A stretch of 64,000 bases of DNA from DASPKT01 sp035626475 (GTDB taxonomy: Bacteria > Pseudomonadota > Alphaproteobacteria > Azospirillales > Azospirillaceae). Positions 1 through 8,637 of the stretch are shown here, piece by piece; the stretch's first letter is position 1; every line of letters begins with the position of its first letter. The DNA is taken from assembly GCA_035626475.1 (NCBI GenBank), contig DASPNP010000082.1, positions 59,062-123,061 on the forward strand, written 5' to 3'. The notes beneath the pieces were generated by a model. The model was not told the origin of the DNA. It did not search any database and worked only from the letters and a program-made list of their open reading frames with translations. Position numbers and translations under genes: made by a program.

Positions 1-432
1 TCCGTCGGCGCCGACAATCTCCTGGGCAACCTCGGCGACGACACGCTTAGGGGCGGCGACGGGGCGGACACGCTGACCGGCGGCGGCGGTCGCGACGTGA
101 TGCATGGCGGGGCCGGCGCCGACCGGTTCCGCTACGCCACGACGACCGACACCACCACGGCGGCCCAGGCGGATCGGATCGAGGATTTCACGGTCGGCAG
201 CGACATCATCGATTTGCTGAACGTGGACGCCAACAGCTTGAACGCCGGCAACGACGCCTTCAGCTGGCTTGGGACCGCCGCCTTCAGCAAAGTGGCGGGC
301 CAGCTCCGCCACGAGTTCCGCGCCGACGGCAACACCTGGATCCTGGGTGACAGGAACGGCGACGGAGTCTCGGACTTCGAGATCGTCCTGACCGGGACCA
401 TCACGCTGGCGGCAGGCGACTTCGTGCTCTGA
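1..432 (+). CDS. RTX repeat protein, C-terminal part (cut by window edge)
   Basis: The frame is open from base 1 and ends in TGA at 430-432; the start lies outside the window. The first ~40 residues are glycine/aspartate nonapeptide repeats (GNLGDDTLRGGDGADTL), the calcium-binding beta-roll of RTX proteins. The last ~100 residues (DRIEDFTVGSDIIDL, GDRNGDGVSDFEI, then a hydrophobic end in AAGDFVL) match the serralysin/M10 C-terminal domain that carries type I secretion signals. The product is therefore probably exported through an ABC/MFP/TolC channel. What the missing N-terminal part does cannot be told. A strong hairpin follows 11 bases after the stop. Confidence 0.85.
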   Translation, partial: SVGADNLLGNLGDDTLRGGDGADTLTGGGGRDVMHGGAGADRFRYATTTDTTTAAQADRIEDFTVGSDIIDLLNVDANSLNAGNDAFSWLGTAAFSKVAGQLRHEFRADGNTWILGDRNGDGVSDFEIVLTGTITLAAGDFVL

Positions 433-443
433 CGTTGGGCTGA

Positions 444-470
444 AACGGGGGTGCCCTTGGCACCCCCGTT
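444..470 (+). terminator. Hairpin terminator after RTX gene
   Basis: A perfect 12-bp inverted repeat (444-455 and 459-470) with a 3-base loop starts 12 bases after the RTX stop codon. The stem is rich in G/C. The following bases are CTCCT and not a T-run, so termination is likely but not a textbook intrinsic site. It could also serve the convergent gene that ends at 564. Confidence 0.7.
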
Positions 471-563
471 CTCCTAGGTTGCCCTGGTGCCGCGCCGCCC
501 ACCATCCCAGGGCAGAGATCGACTTGGGACAGTACCGGCGGCGCAGTTCCGCAAACTCCTTGT

Positions 564-3029
564 TCAGCCTATCGGCGCGAAGCCGACGAGCTCGGCGCTA
601 GCCAGCGTCCCACCCAGGTCGACGAAGCCGCTGCCGGTCCAGTAGATCGCGGCGCCGCCGCTTTCCCGCAGCAGGACGTCGTCGCGGCCGTCGCCGTTGA
701 AGTCGCCCACGCCGCCCACGTTCCACCCGGCGGACAAGGTGACGAAGGTCCGGAAGCCGTCGGGCCCCTGGCCGATGTCCCAGAAGACCAGCGCCCGGCT
801 GTTCGCGTTGAAGAACAGCAGGTCGTCGGCGCCGTCTCCCGTGAGCTGCCCGATGCCGGCAACGCTCCAGCCGGACCCGGGAGCCAATGACAGCAGGTCG
901 ACGAAGCCCGAGCCATTCCAGTAGAGCAGGGCGCCCGTAGCCGTATCCTGGAACAGCACGTCACCGCGCCCGTAGCCGTCGAGGTTGCCGATGCCGCGTA
1001 CCTCGAAGCCGGCCGCCAGCGTCAGGAAGGGCTGGGCCTGCCCGCTGGCCATGTCCAGGAACCGCAGCTCTCCGCCAAGTCCCCTGAGCAGGACCTCCTC
1101 CGCCGCCGACCCGGTGAAGTCGCCTGTGCCGACCGGCTCGAATCCGGCACCGGCCGGAAGCTCATTGAAGCCGGCCGCTCCCTTGGTCGGGTCCCACCAG
1201 CGCACGTTCCCGTCGGCATCGCGCAGCAGCAGGTCCGCCCGCCCGTCGCCCGAGAAGTCGCCTACGGCGAGCACCTGCGCGGTGGAAAGGGACAGCAGGC
1301 CCGAGAACCCCTCCGCCCCCTTGCGGCTGTCCCAGCTCACCAGGTCGCCGCTCGGCTGGCGCAGCAGGAAGCGCGCGGCCGAGCCGCCGCCGTCGTCGTC
1401 CCGGATGGTGCCAATAGCCGTCAGGGTGGGGTTGCCGCCGACGAAGCTGGCTTCGGCCAGATTGGAGAGCACCAGGCCGAAGATCTCATCCGGTTCCGCG
1501 GTCGTGTCGCCGTTCACCACGACGGTCACCGTCGCCGCCGTCTGGCCGGGGACGAAGGACAGGGAGGCGGAGAACGGCTGGAAGTCCTCGCCGCTGACAG
1601 CCGTGCCGGAGGCGGTGGCGGCCACCATCGACACCGGCGTCAGGGGCGCCTCGCTGAGGCTGACCATGAAGGTCAGGACGCTGGTGCCGGCGCTGCCCTC
1701 CAGGATCGAGACCGGCGCCACCCGCACCACCGGCCGGTCGTCGTCCTGGATGGTACCGGTGGCGACGATGGAGGCCGCCCGATCCTTGAAGTAGGCTCCG
1801 GTCACGCCGGAGAGCTCCAGCTGGAACGTCTCGTCGGGCTCGACCGAGCTGTCGGGGATCAGGGGCACGGCGACCGTCGCCGATGTCTCGCCGGCGGGAA
1901 TGGTGATCGTCCGGCTGACCGCGACGTAGTCAGCACCAGCCTTGGCGGTACCGTCCCGGGTGGCGAGCCGGACCGTCACGTCGGCAGCGGCGGCTGCGGA
2001 AAGCGTGAGCGTGAAGGTGAGCTCCGAGGTGCCGCCGGTGCCCTCGCGCATGGTGGCGTTGGCGACGGCGAGGGTGGGCCGGAGCAGATCCTCCAGGTCG
2101 TACACTGTCCCGGCGAAGCTGACGCGCTCGACGTTGCGCAAGGCGTCGGAGCCGACGCGGACGGAGCCGTCGGGTTGGCGGGCCAGGGTTGCGGTGCCGA
2201 GGGCTTCCGCGAAGACGGCGAGGTCGTTGCCGTCGCCGCCGTCGATCACGTCGCCGTTGGGACCGCCCGACAGCGTGTCGTCGCCGGCGCCGCCGTTGAG
2301 CGTGTCGCCGCCGATGCCGCCGCTGAGGGAGTCGTCGCCGGCATCGCCGGAGAGGCTGTCGGCGCCGTTGCCCCCGTTGATCGTGTCGTTGCCCAAGCCT
2401 CCCGCGACGGTCGAGGCGCTCGTCGTCGTGATCAAGTTGTCCAGGCCGTTCCCGACGAGGTTGGCGAAGCTGCCGACCAAGATGGCGTTCTCGACGTTGT
2501 CGGGCATGCGGCCGACGAAGCTGTTCGCGGGCGCCGGCACGACCATGGTGTCGGTACCCTCTCCCGGCAGCTCCTCGATGACCCAGGTGCTGTTGCCGAC
2601 CTCGTAGGTGTCGTCGCCGGTGCCGCCGCGCATCGTGAACACGGCGCCGGGCTCCAGGGCGAGGGTGCTTGCCGGCGCAATCAGCCTGTCGTTGCCGACG
2701 CCTCCGATTGCCAGCCCCCCAGTACGGACGAAGGTGAAATCGAGCCGGTCGTCGCCCGCGCCGCCGTCCAAGGTGTCGCGGCCGCTGTAGGCCTCCAGCG
2801 TGTCGCTGCCCACCCCGCCTGACAGGAAGTCGTCGCCCAGGTGGCCGCGGATGGAGTCGTCGCCCGCCTCGCCGAAGATGGTGTCGTTGCCAAGCGAGCC
2901 GTCCAGCGTGTCATTGCCGGCTCCGCCCCGCAGCAGGTCGTTGCCCAGCTCTCCAAGGACCAGGTCGTTGTCGTCGCTGCCAACGAGGGTGTCGTTCCCG
3001 GAGCTGCCGGTCAAAGTCACGCCAGGCAT
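564..3029 (-). CDS. Large secreted RTX / Calx-beta / FG-GAP repeat protein
   Basis: About 821 residues. I place the start at 3029 (MPGVTLTGSSGND) because GGAGG lies four bases upstream; an in-frame ATG at 3068 lacks a ribosome site. Order of parts: RTX nonapeptide repeats at ~1-90 and again ~200-265, two Calx-beta domains at ~320-430 and ~440-540 (each ends in a GTIxDDD motif), then FG-GAP/VCBS-like repeats (GDFSGDGRADLLLR, GDFNGDGRDDVLL) to the C-terminus. RTX and Calx-beta modules bind calcium and FG-GAP repeats build propellers, so an adhesin-like type I secreted surface protein is likely. No catalytic domain is visible. The C-terminal repeats closely resemble the gene at 58271. Confidence 0.88.
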   Translation of the reverse strand: MPGVTLTGSSGNDTLVGSDDNDLVLGELGNDLLRGGAGNDTLDGSLGNDTIFGEAGDDSIRGHLGDDFLSGGVGSDTLEAYSGRDTLDGGAGDDRLDFTFVRTGGLAIGGVGNDRLIAPASTLALEPGAVFTMRGGTGDDTYEVGNSTWVIEELPGEGTDTMVVPAPANSFVGRMPDNVENAILVGSFANLVGNGLDNLITTTSASTVAGGLGNDTINGGNGADSLSGDAGDDSLSGGIGGDTLNGGAGDDTLSGGPNGDVIDGGDGNDLAVFAEALGTATLARQPDGSVRVGSDALRNVERVSFAGTVYDLEDLLRPTLAVANATMREGTGGTSELTFTLTLSAAAAADVTVRLATRDGTAKAGADYVAVSRTITIPAGETSATVAVPLIPDSSVEPDETFQLELSGVTGAYFKDRAASIVATGTIQDDDRPVVRVAPVSILEGSAGTSVLTFMVSLSEAPLTPVSMVAATASGTAVSGEDFQPFSASLSFVPGQTAATVTVVVNGDTTAEPDEIFGLVLSNLAEASFVGGNPTLTAIGTIRDDDGGGSAARFLLRQPSGDLVSWDSRKGAEGFSGLLSLSTAQVLAVGDFSGDGRADLLLRDADGNVRWWDPTKGAAGFNELPAGAGFEPVGTGDFTGSAAEEVLLRGLGGELRFLDMASGQAQPFLTLAAGFEVRGIGNLDGYGRGDVLFQDTATGALLYWNGSGFVDLLSLAPGSGWSVAGIGQLTGDGADDLLFFNANSRALVFWDIGQGPDGFRTFVTLSAGWNVGGVGDFNGDGRDDVLLRESGGAAIYWTGSGFVDLGGTLASAELVGFAPIG

Positions 3030-3155
3030 CGCGCCTCCACGGCATATCGGATCTTGAAGGACGTGCATTCGACCTGCAGGGCTGCACCCCGGTATTTGCC
3101 TAGGGCTCTCGCCTCAGGAGTGCATCGGTCGGCCGCATGCACGTCTGCGTAACTC

Positions 3156-3210
3156 ATCGTCTACATCAGATGTAGGCGATCGTCTACATTACACTGATCG
3201 TCTGTAGACG
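3156..3210. promoter_or_regulatory. Paired dyad operator upstream of XRE gene
   Basis: The 11-mer ATCGTCTACAT occurs at 3156-3166 and 3179-3189. The first copy pairs with ATGTAG at 3170-3175 (CTACAT-CAG-ATGTAG). The second begins a perfect 8-bp inverted repeat, CGTCTACA at 3181-3188 and TGTAGACG at 3203-3210. The block sits 31 bases before the XRE gene at 3241 and about 130 bases before the divergent RTX gene. An autoregulatory operator also acting on the RTX gene is a reasonable inference. A third copy of the 11-mer is at 3587-3597. Confidence 0.6.
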
Positions 3211-3240
3211 CATCGTCGACAGGGGCGGCTCGCTGCACCT

Positions 3241-3489
3241 ATGGACGTGTGCAAGCAAGTTGGCGCCAATCTGAGGCGGCTGCGGCAGGCCCGGGGATGG
3301 TCGCAGGAGGAACTGGGCTTTGAGTCCGGCGTGCACCGCACCTACATCTCCGACCTGGAGCGTGGAACGCGCAACCCTAGCCTTACCCTCCTCTGGGAGC
3401 TATCGCAGGCACTCGGCGTACGGCTGACCGAACTCGTTGACCTGGACTCCTCCCCGGATCGTCGAGGCGAGCCGCGCCGAACGGCTTGA
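3241..3489 (+). CDS. XRE-family HTH transcriptional regulator (small)
   Basis: 82 residues, nearly all a single Cro/C1-type helix-turn-helix (about 9-63: LRRLRQARGWSQEELGFESG, then YISDLERGTRNPSL). There is no ligand or dimerisation domain after it, as in the shortest phage/plasmid-type repressors. The start is ATG at 3241; only a weak GGGGCGG stands upstream, 13 bases away. It is divergent from the RTX gene, with the dyads at 3156-3210 between them. It probably represses itself and perhaps the RTX gene. No partner toxin is seen downstream. Confidence 0.85.
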   Translation: MDVCKQVGANLRRLRQARGWSQEELGFESGVHRTYISDLERGTRNPSLTLLWELSQALGVRLTELVDLDSSPDRRGEPRRTA

Positions 3490-3650
3490 GCCCGCGGCAC
3501 CGCAAGAGTGCGAGGCGGGAGGCGGCGTCCGCGGCGCCGATGCGCGAGTGAGCGCCGACTCGTTGAATGCGGCGCCATTGTCGGCTATCGTCTACATCTG
3601 CGGCTCCGATGAGCTGGGTTTCCCGTGGTTCACAGGGCGGCTTCTCGAAC

Positions 3651-3920
3651 ATGGTCCAGCGCTTGGCCTCCAGCCGGCCTGTCAACACGGCGGTCATCGG
3701 CACCAAGGGCGCGGTAAGGATCGCCTACGCCTACTTCGAACCGGAGGCGGGGCGGGTCGTGCTGGAGCTCATCGAGGTCGGCGATTGGACGCGGCGGGGG
3801 CCCGCCAGGACCACTCGCCATTCCATGAGCTGCGACGCCGCCGAGGACCTTGCGAGTACATTGCGCGAAGCCACCCGCCAGGCCAAGCTCGCGGGACGGC
3901 CGGCCCAGGGCCGGCGCTGA
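3651..3920 (+). CDS. Hypothetical protein, ~89 aa
   Basis: The frame running from MVQRLASSRPVNTAVIGTKG to the stop at 3918-3920 has a believable residue mix (IAYAYFEPEAGRVVLELIEV) and a charged helical end (LREATRQAKLAG). I recognise no family. An in-frame ATG at 3567 would add 28 low-complexity residues, so I prefer 3651, but no ribosome site is clear for either. A copy of the 11-mer found before the XRE gene lies at 3587-3597, just upstream, which hints at shared control. It may not be a real gene. Confidence 0.4.
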   Translation: MVQRLASSRPVNTAVIGTKGAVRIAYAYFEPEAGRVVLELIEVGDWTRRGPARTTRHSMSCDAAEDLASTLREATRQAKLAGRPAQGRR

Positions 3921-3993
3921 CCCGAACGCGGGCCCCAAGGGTTAGGACGCAGCGGCGGTCCGCGCCTTGGCCCAGCCGCGGCGCCTGCCGCCT

Positions 3994-4929
3994 TCAGCGT
4001 GCGACGCCGCCGAATTCCACCGTGACCGCGACAGGGCAGTGGTCGGAGAGCCGCTCCTGCTCTGCCACCGGGATCTCCACGACGTCGTGGCTGCCCTTCA
4101 CGATGCGCCCGCCCAGGTCGGCCGACATGGCGATGTGGTCGATGAACTCCGGGTACCTGGGATTGCAGGTGCTGGTGGTGAGCTCGGCCGCCTTGGCGAC
4201 GCGGGCGGGGCCGGTGCCGGCGAGCGCCGCCCACAGCCGGTCGCCAGGCAGGTCCAGGCGCCGGTTGAAGTCGCCGGCGATGACGAAGCTGCGGCCGGCG
4301 GCAACCTGGGCGGCCACCCAGCCAGCAAGGACCTCCTGCTGGCGCCGGCTGTCCTCGCATGCCTTGGCCGTGCGCTCGTTTGCGGCGGCGTCCTCCTTGG
4401 CCGAGAAGCAGCCCGACTTCAGGTGAAGGCCCAGCATCGTCACCGGACCGCTGGCGGTCCCTACGGTCACCACGGCGCCGCGGCGAAGGGATCGGTTGCC
4501 GCAGCCCCTGGCGAAGGGCCGGTCGTCCAATTCCAGCAGGTCCGGCTCCTGGCGGAAGCTAATGCCCTTGCGAATGGCGAAGCCGGGCCGCTGCACGTCC
4601 TCCTCGTCGGTCATGACGATCTCGTAGCGCGCGGGATCGAACACCTTCGCCGCCTCTTCCGGCCCGTCCACCTCCTGGAAGGCGATGATGTCGGCGTCCA
4701 GGGCGTCGGCGATGCGTCTCAGGCCCGCCACGTCCTGGGCGCGCTGCAGCGCTCCGTCCTTCATCTCGCAGAGCTTGGCACCGTTCTCAGGCAGGCAGTC
4801 GCAGCGCTCGGAGCGCCACTCCAGGTTCCAGGTCGCCAGTTTCAAGGCTCCAGCCGGCCCGGGTTGCGGGGCAGGCGTGCAGGCGCCGACGGCGAGGGCG
4901 AATAGAAGAGCAGCGATCAAGCGGCGCAT
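3994..4929 (-). CDS. Endonuclease/exonuclease/phosphatase-family lipoprotein
   Basis: About 311 residues from ATG 4929. The N-terminus MRRLIAALLFALAVGACTP is a lipoprotein signal with its lipobox at AVGAC. The mature part shows the full EEP motif series: TWNLEW, IAFQEVDG (catalytic Glu), GLHLKSGCF, IAGDFNRR (Asp and Asn) and LSDHCPV (Asp-His). The family hydrolyses phosphodiesters: DNase I-like nucleases, sphingomyelinases and phosphoinositide phosphatases. Being membrane-anchored outside the cytoplasm, it may scavenge phosphate or nucleotides; the substrate cannot be told. It stands alone, convergent with the gene at 3651. Confidence 0.85.
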   Translation of the reverse strand: MRRLIAALLFALAVGACTPAPQPGPAGALKLATWNLEWRSERCDCLPENGAKLCEMKDGALQRAQDVAGLRRIADALDADIIAFQEVDGPEEAAKVFDPARYEIVMTDEEDVQRPGFAIRKGISFRQEPDLLELDDRPFARGCGNRSLRRGAVVTVGTASGPVTMLGLHLKSGCFSAKEDAAANERTAKACEDSRRQQEVLAGWVAAQVAAGRSFVIAGDFNRRLDLPGDRLWAALAGTGPARVAKAAELTTSTCNPRYPEFIDHIAMSADLGGRIVKGSHDVVEIPVAEQERLSDHCPVAVTVEFGGVAR

Positions 4930-5000
4930 GGGGATCAACGCGGGATGGTTGGTCAACCGGCCGACGTTAGAGCCAGAGGTCGCCGAAACGAAGCGGAGAC

Positions 5001-5126
5001 TCACGCGTCTCGCTGGGGTCGTCTGGCCGGCTTGATGTCCGCCGGATCCCAGGCGGCGGCCTTCAGCCGGGCAGGCCTGTGAGGCTCGGCGTCCCTGGGC
5101 ACCACTTCCTCCACTTTGCTATTCAT
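5001..5126 (-). CDS. Small ORF, 41 aa, related to tail of an XRE regulator
   Basis: A 41-codon frame (MNSKVEEVVPRDAEPH..., ending AAAWDPADIKPARRPQRDA, TGA) from ATG 5126. Its last 18 residues resemble the peptide encoded just past the stop of the XRE gene at 9217-9723 (DPADIKPNGRPRKGA). Only a weak GGCGG precedes the ATG. It is either a free-standing small protein or the surviving 3' piece of a second regulator of that kind. The basic end is compatible with DNA binding but this is not shown. Confidence 0.45.
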   Translation of the reverse strand: MNSKVEEVVPRDAEPHRPARLKAAAWDPADIKPARRPQRDA

Positions 5127-5446
5127 CGCCGCCATTCGCGCCTATGGCTCAGGCTTTGAGAACACGGCCTAGCGCCAGCGAGCGAGGCCGGGGGGTGCTT
5201 GCTATTAGGATGCGAGGGTTGTACTCTATTCGCCAAATACGATATGCTAAATGATGGCTCAAAGAGCACCGACGGTCGGGCATAGACCCGGGCCTCCATG
5301 CCGGAGCGGAAGTTGGAAGGCAGACATCGTCCTGTCGCCCAAAGCGACGATCTTGCATCCTTTTCGCCCCGAGTTGACCTCAGCCGATAGAATAACCGAC
5401 AAGGAGGGTCCGTTGGCTTGTCTTTCGAGGCAAAGGAGGCAGCAGG
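5127..5446. other. Intergenic stretch, no convincing gene
   Basis: Frames are open on both strands (a 173-codon minus frame, a 106-codon plus frame) but their residue mix is unlike a folded protein, and neither has a ribosome site. Base composition falls here and rises again past 9200, which marks the left edge of a lower-GC cassette. The promoter of the downstream small ORF and cytochrome genes should lie here, but I see no clear -35/-10 pair. Confidence 0.4.
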
Positions 5447-5551
5447 ATGCCAGCGCTCGTCCCAGCCCAAACGCACCATTCGATCGAGAAGACCACTGTT
5501 TCCCTGGACGAGGCGCGCCTGGCTGTGCGCCCCATCATTCGGGTCTGGTAG
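5447..5551 (+). CDS. Small ORF, 34 aa, possible peptide precursor
   Basis: ATG 5447 follows a near-ideal ribosome site (AAAGGAGG at 5432-5439, 7-base spacing), and the frame ends in TAG at 5549-5551. The peptide begins MPALVPAQTHHSIEKTTVSL and ends VRPIIRVW. It lies 73 bases before the cytochrome c gene, on the same strand as the cytochrome, P450 and DUF1330 genes. A strong ribosome site on a very short frame next to two oxidative enzymes resembles a ribosomally made, modified peptide locus, or else a translated leader. I do not recognise the peptide. Confidence 0.45.
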   Translation: MPALVPAQTHHSIEKTTVSLDEARLAVRPIIRVW

Positions 5552-5624
5552 GGCGAAAAGATCAAAGTTAACAACTGTAGACAGAAATTGCCGTGTCCCG
5601 ATTTGCCGCAAGGAGCGCCGTCTC

Positions 5625-7289
5625 ATGAAGATAATAAATGTCAAATCGGGTTATCTTAAAAAATCAGCGGTGGCGATATTGTCGGTATTGGCTATGTCCA
5701 AATCCATGCTTGCCGCGGCTGAGCCGGTGACTCATTTCTCTCAAGGTTGGTCCTCCCAACTGCGCGAAAGCTTCTATTACACTCCGCAGGGCTCGCATAT
5801 GATGCGGGCGGACTGGTTCGCTGCGCTTGAGCAGCCCGACGGGGCGGGACGGTTCGGCGATGCGGCCTATCTTGAGCAGTTCGGCTTCATCCGGCCGGAT
5901 GGTCCATCGGACCTCAATCCGCAGGGCTACCCAGTCGGCTTCGCAGTGGAGGCCGCAACGAATCAACTTGGACTGACCTGCGCAGCCTGCCATACGGCAA
6001 ATATTGATGTTCACGGGAAGATGCTGCGGGTAGACGGTGCGCCGGCTCGGCTCGACTTTGACTTGTTCTATCAGGCGCTTGTGAATGCGGTGTCGCGTAC
6101 CAGGCTTGATCCAGCGCGATTCCAGCGGTTCGCTGCGGCGCTCGGCGTCAAGGGAGAGGACGCTCTTGAAGCTTTGCGCGCAGACTTCACGGCGTTTGAG
6201 TCTCGTCTTGTGGCGGACGCCGTTTTGCGCAAGCCGGTGTTGGCTTCCGGTTTTGGCCGGGTTGACGCTCTAACCCAAATTGTCAACTCACTGGCAGTCC
6301 GCGATCAGGGGCGCCCCGACAATCTATATCCTGTTGCCGCCCCTACGAGCTATCCCGCTCTCTGGCTGACGCCCCATCTTGAGTTCGTGCAATGGAACCC
6401 GATTGCGGCGAGCCCGATCGCACGCAATGGCGGACAGGTGCTCGGCGTATTCGGCCGCACCAATTTGGCGCCTGACGCCGGCCCGAACGCCTACTCATCG
6501 ACCATGCTCCTGAAGAACCTCTCCGAACTCGAGGAGTGGCTGAAGATCCTCGAGCCGCCGAAATGGGATGAGGCGCTCATGGGCCCAATCGACAGTACGC
6601 TGGCTGCGCAGGGGGAAGTGCTATTTCGCCAGCACTGCGCCAGCTGTCATAACATAGCGCCCTACGCCCGCACCGACCCTGCCGAGAATGCCTTCAGCCA
6701 GACTTTTATCCGAATCGGCCGCGTCGACTACCGGGACGTGGGAACAGATCCGACCTACGTGCGGAACTTGCTAAGCCGCGTTATCGCTACCAACCCCGTC
6801 ACGTCCAAGCTCTTCGAGGACAAGCCGATCGTCACTGCGCCGCTTTTCTTCTCGGGTACAGTTGCGGCCTCAGTACGGCGTGCCATAGGCGACGCGGGCC
6901 TCACCCCGGCAGAGATCGTCGCGCTCAACGGATACCGTTTTCGGCCCGGCGCGGATGGCCGCCCGGTTCCTTACCAACCGCCGCGACTTACGGACATGAA
7001 GGCCAGCCCACTCGCGGCCGTTTGGGCAACAGGGCCTTACCTGCACAATGGATCAGTGCCATCAATCTACGAGTTGTTGTCACCTGTCGAAGAGCGCCGT
7101 GCCGTCTTCTGGACAGGTGGGCGCGCTCTTGATCTCAAGCGGCTCGGTTACGAGAGCGGCGATGCACCAGGACGATTCCGCTTTGATACCCGCCTGCCCG
7201 GAAACGGCAACGGCGGTCATTACTTCCCTGCCAGCGGCCTGAACCACGCCGATCGCATGGCCATCATCGAGTATCTCAAGACGGAGTGA
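5625..7289 (+). CDS. Periplasmic dihaem cytochrome c, RoxA-like
   Basis: 554 residues from ATG 5625, with AGGAG 9 bases upstream. A Sec signal (LKKSAVAILSVLAMSKSMLA, cleavage near AAA-EP) precedes two CxxCH haem sites, CAACH at ~119-123 and CASCH at ~340. Conserved blocks such as WATGPYLHNGSVPSIYEL resemble the RoxA/RoxB (rubber oxygenase) branch of the MauG-like dihaem cytochromes, though those are usually ~100 residues longer. Expected role: an oxidative periplasmic enzyme that cleaves polyisoprenoid or oxidises another substrate; the substrate is unknown. Its stop overlaps the P450 region, which suggests one operon. Codon use is more AT-rich than in the chromosomal half. Confidence 0.8.
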   Translation: MKIINVKSGYLKKSAVAILSVLAMSKSMLAAAEPVTHFSQGWSSQLRESFYYTPQGSHMMRADWFAALEQPDGAGRFGDAAYLEQFGFIRPDGPSDLNPQGYPVGFAVEAATNQLGLTCAACHTANIDVHGKMLRVDGAPARLDFDLFYQALVNAVSRTRLDPARFQRFAAALGVKGEDALEALRADFTAFESRLVADAVLRKPVLASGFGRVDALTQIVNSLAVRDQGRPDNLYPVAAPTSYPALWLTPHLEFVQWNPIAASPIARNGGQVLGVFGRTNLAPDAGPNAYSSTMLLKNLSELEEWLKILEPPKWDEALMGPIDSTLAAQGEVLFRQHCASCHNIAPYARTDPAENAFSQTFIRIGRVDYRDVGTDPTYVRNLLSRVIATNPVTSKLFEDKPIVTAPLFFSGTVAASVRRAIGDAGLTPAEIVALNGYRFRPGADGRPVPYQPPRLTDMKASPLAAVWATGPYLHNGSVPSIYELLSPVEERRAVFWTGGRALDLKRLGYESGDAPGRFRFDTRLPGNGNGGHYFPASGLNHADRMAIIEYLKTE

Positions 7290-7294
7290 CCAGT

Positions 7295-8542
7295 ATGGGT
7301 TACCTGGACCGAATCGACGCCGCCCCGAAAGCCGAACGCTGGAGCCTCGTCCGGGACTTCATGCGGAGCGCCCCGCTTCCGCTCTACGCGGAGCTGCGCG
7401 CATACCGTCCTGTTCTCGATTTGCCAGAGGTGATCATTGCGACTCGCCACCTCGACTGCGTCGAAATTCTGGCTCGCCACGATGTCTTCAGTGTTGCGCC
7501 TTACAAGGAGAAGCAGGGCGATTACTGGATGGCACAGGACGACACCTCGCGACACTGGCGCGAGAAGTCAATCATGCGAACGATCCTCGACTTTGAAACG
7601 GTTCCGCTCATCCGCGCCTATGCTGAGGCAGAAACCGCCCGCCGGCTGAATAGTGCTGGCGAAGGGTCGCTCGATATCGTCGCTGAGATCACGCGCGGCA
7701 TTCCGATAGCGATTGTGTCGAAGTTCTTCGGGCTAACCGGGGCGAACCCGGCGGACATGTGCCGATGGTCATATTGGAACCAGATGGATGCCTTTTGGAA
7801 TCAGCCTTTCGACGATCCGCAATTTGCTGGTGCCGACGAGATCGTCGTGCGTCGCAAGGAAGCCAATGCAGCGATGCAGGCCTACCTCATCGAACTCGTG
7901 AAAGAGCGCGCGGCAGCCTTGCAAGCTGGAAATGGCGGGACCGACATGATCTCTCGACTCCTCACCCTTTCCGGAACGAAGGTGCTAAGCTTTGATATAC
8001 CCCTTGTCATACTGAATGCTGGCGGACTCCTGATTGGGACTGTCGAGACCACGTCGCACGCGGTGGTGAACGCGCTGCTCGTGCTCGGGGCGAACCATGA
8101 ACGTCAAGCGGCGGCAGTCGAAGCCGCGCGAAGTGAGGATCCCACAGCGATCAATGGCTTCGTCTACGAGGCACTACGGTTCAAGCCCGCTTTTCCCTAC
8201 TTCTTTCGAATGACCGAGATAGACACTGTGCTCGCGCGGGGAACGGAGCACGAAACCCGAGTGCCCAAAGGGAAGATGGTGCTGGCGGTGACGCATAGCG
8301 CCATGTTCGACCCCACCGCCCAGACTGCGCCGGAACACTTCAATCCTAAGCGCGGACTCGGCGGTACATTCACCTTCGGCTATGGACTTCATGAGTGTTT
8401 GGGCCGCGCGGTAGGGGCGGCGCTCATCCCGGCAATCGTGCGCGCGCTGCTGCGCAAGGACGGTTGCCAACCAGGCACCGTGGACTATAGGAATGGTCCG
8501 GTTCCCGAAGCTTGGCCATGGAAGATTTCGGCCACGTCGTGA
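7295..8542 (+). CDS. Cytochrome P450
   Basis: 415 residues from ATG 7295 (GGAG at 7283-7286 supports it; an in-frame GTG at 7286 would overlap the cytochrome stop). P450 landmarks are clear: the ExxR motif in EALRFKP (~292), the I-helix GTVETT, and the haem-thiolate loop FGYGLHECLGRAVG with its Cys at ~368. The length and lack of a membrane anchor fit a soluble bacterial class I P450, which would need a ferredoxin and reductase; none is encoded nearby. Co-transcription with a periplasmic haem protein is unusual. The likely role is a hydroxylase or coupling enzyme on an unknown substrate. Confidence 0.92.
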   Translation: MGYLDRIDAAPKAERWSLVRDFMRSAPLPLYAELRAYRPVLDLPEVIIATRHLDCVEILARHDVFSVAPYKEKQGDYWMAQDDTSRHWREKSIMRTILDFETVPLIRAYAEAETARRLNSAGEGSLDIVAEITRGIPIAIVSKFFGLTGANPADMCRWSYWNQMDAFWNQPFDDPQFAGADEIVVRRKEANAAMQAYLIELVKERAAALQAGNGGTDMISRLLTLSGTKVLSFDIPLVILNAGGLLIGTVETTSHAVVNALLVLGANHERQAAAVEAARSEDPTAINGFVYEALRFKPAFPYFFRMTEIDTVLARGTEHETRVPKGKMVLAVTHSAMFDPTAQTAPEHFNPKRGLGGTFTFGYGLHECLGRAVGAALIPAIVRALLRKDGCQPGTVDYRNGPVPEAWPWKISATS

Positions 8543-8637
8543 CGCATTGCCACCAACAGAGGACGCACGCTGACAACTGGAGGAGATCGCGATAAATAAC
8601 CGGTCCAACCAAAGCGTTCGATGAGGCGCTTAAGGGT

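Noticed and set aside
3967..4905. 312-codon plus-strand frame opposite the EEP lipoprotein
   Set aside because: The minus frame has all EEP catalytic motifs and a lipobox; the plus frame is its antisense shadow in GC-rich DNA.
5123..5644. 173-codon minus-strand frame ahead of the cytochrome gene
   Set aside because: No ribosome site, no family pattern, and it lies over the small ORF and the cytochrome leader.
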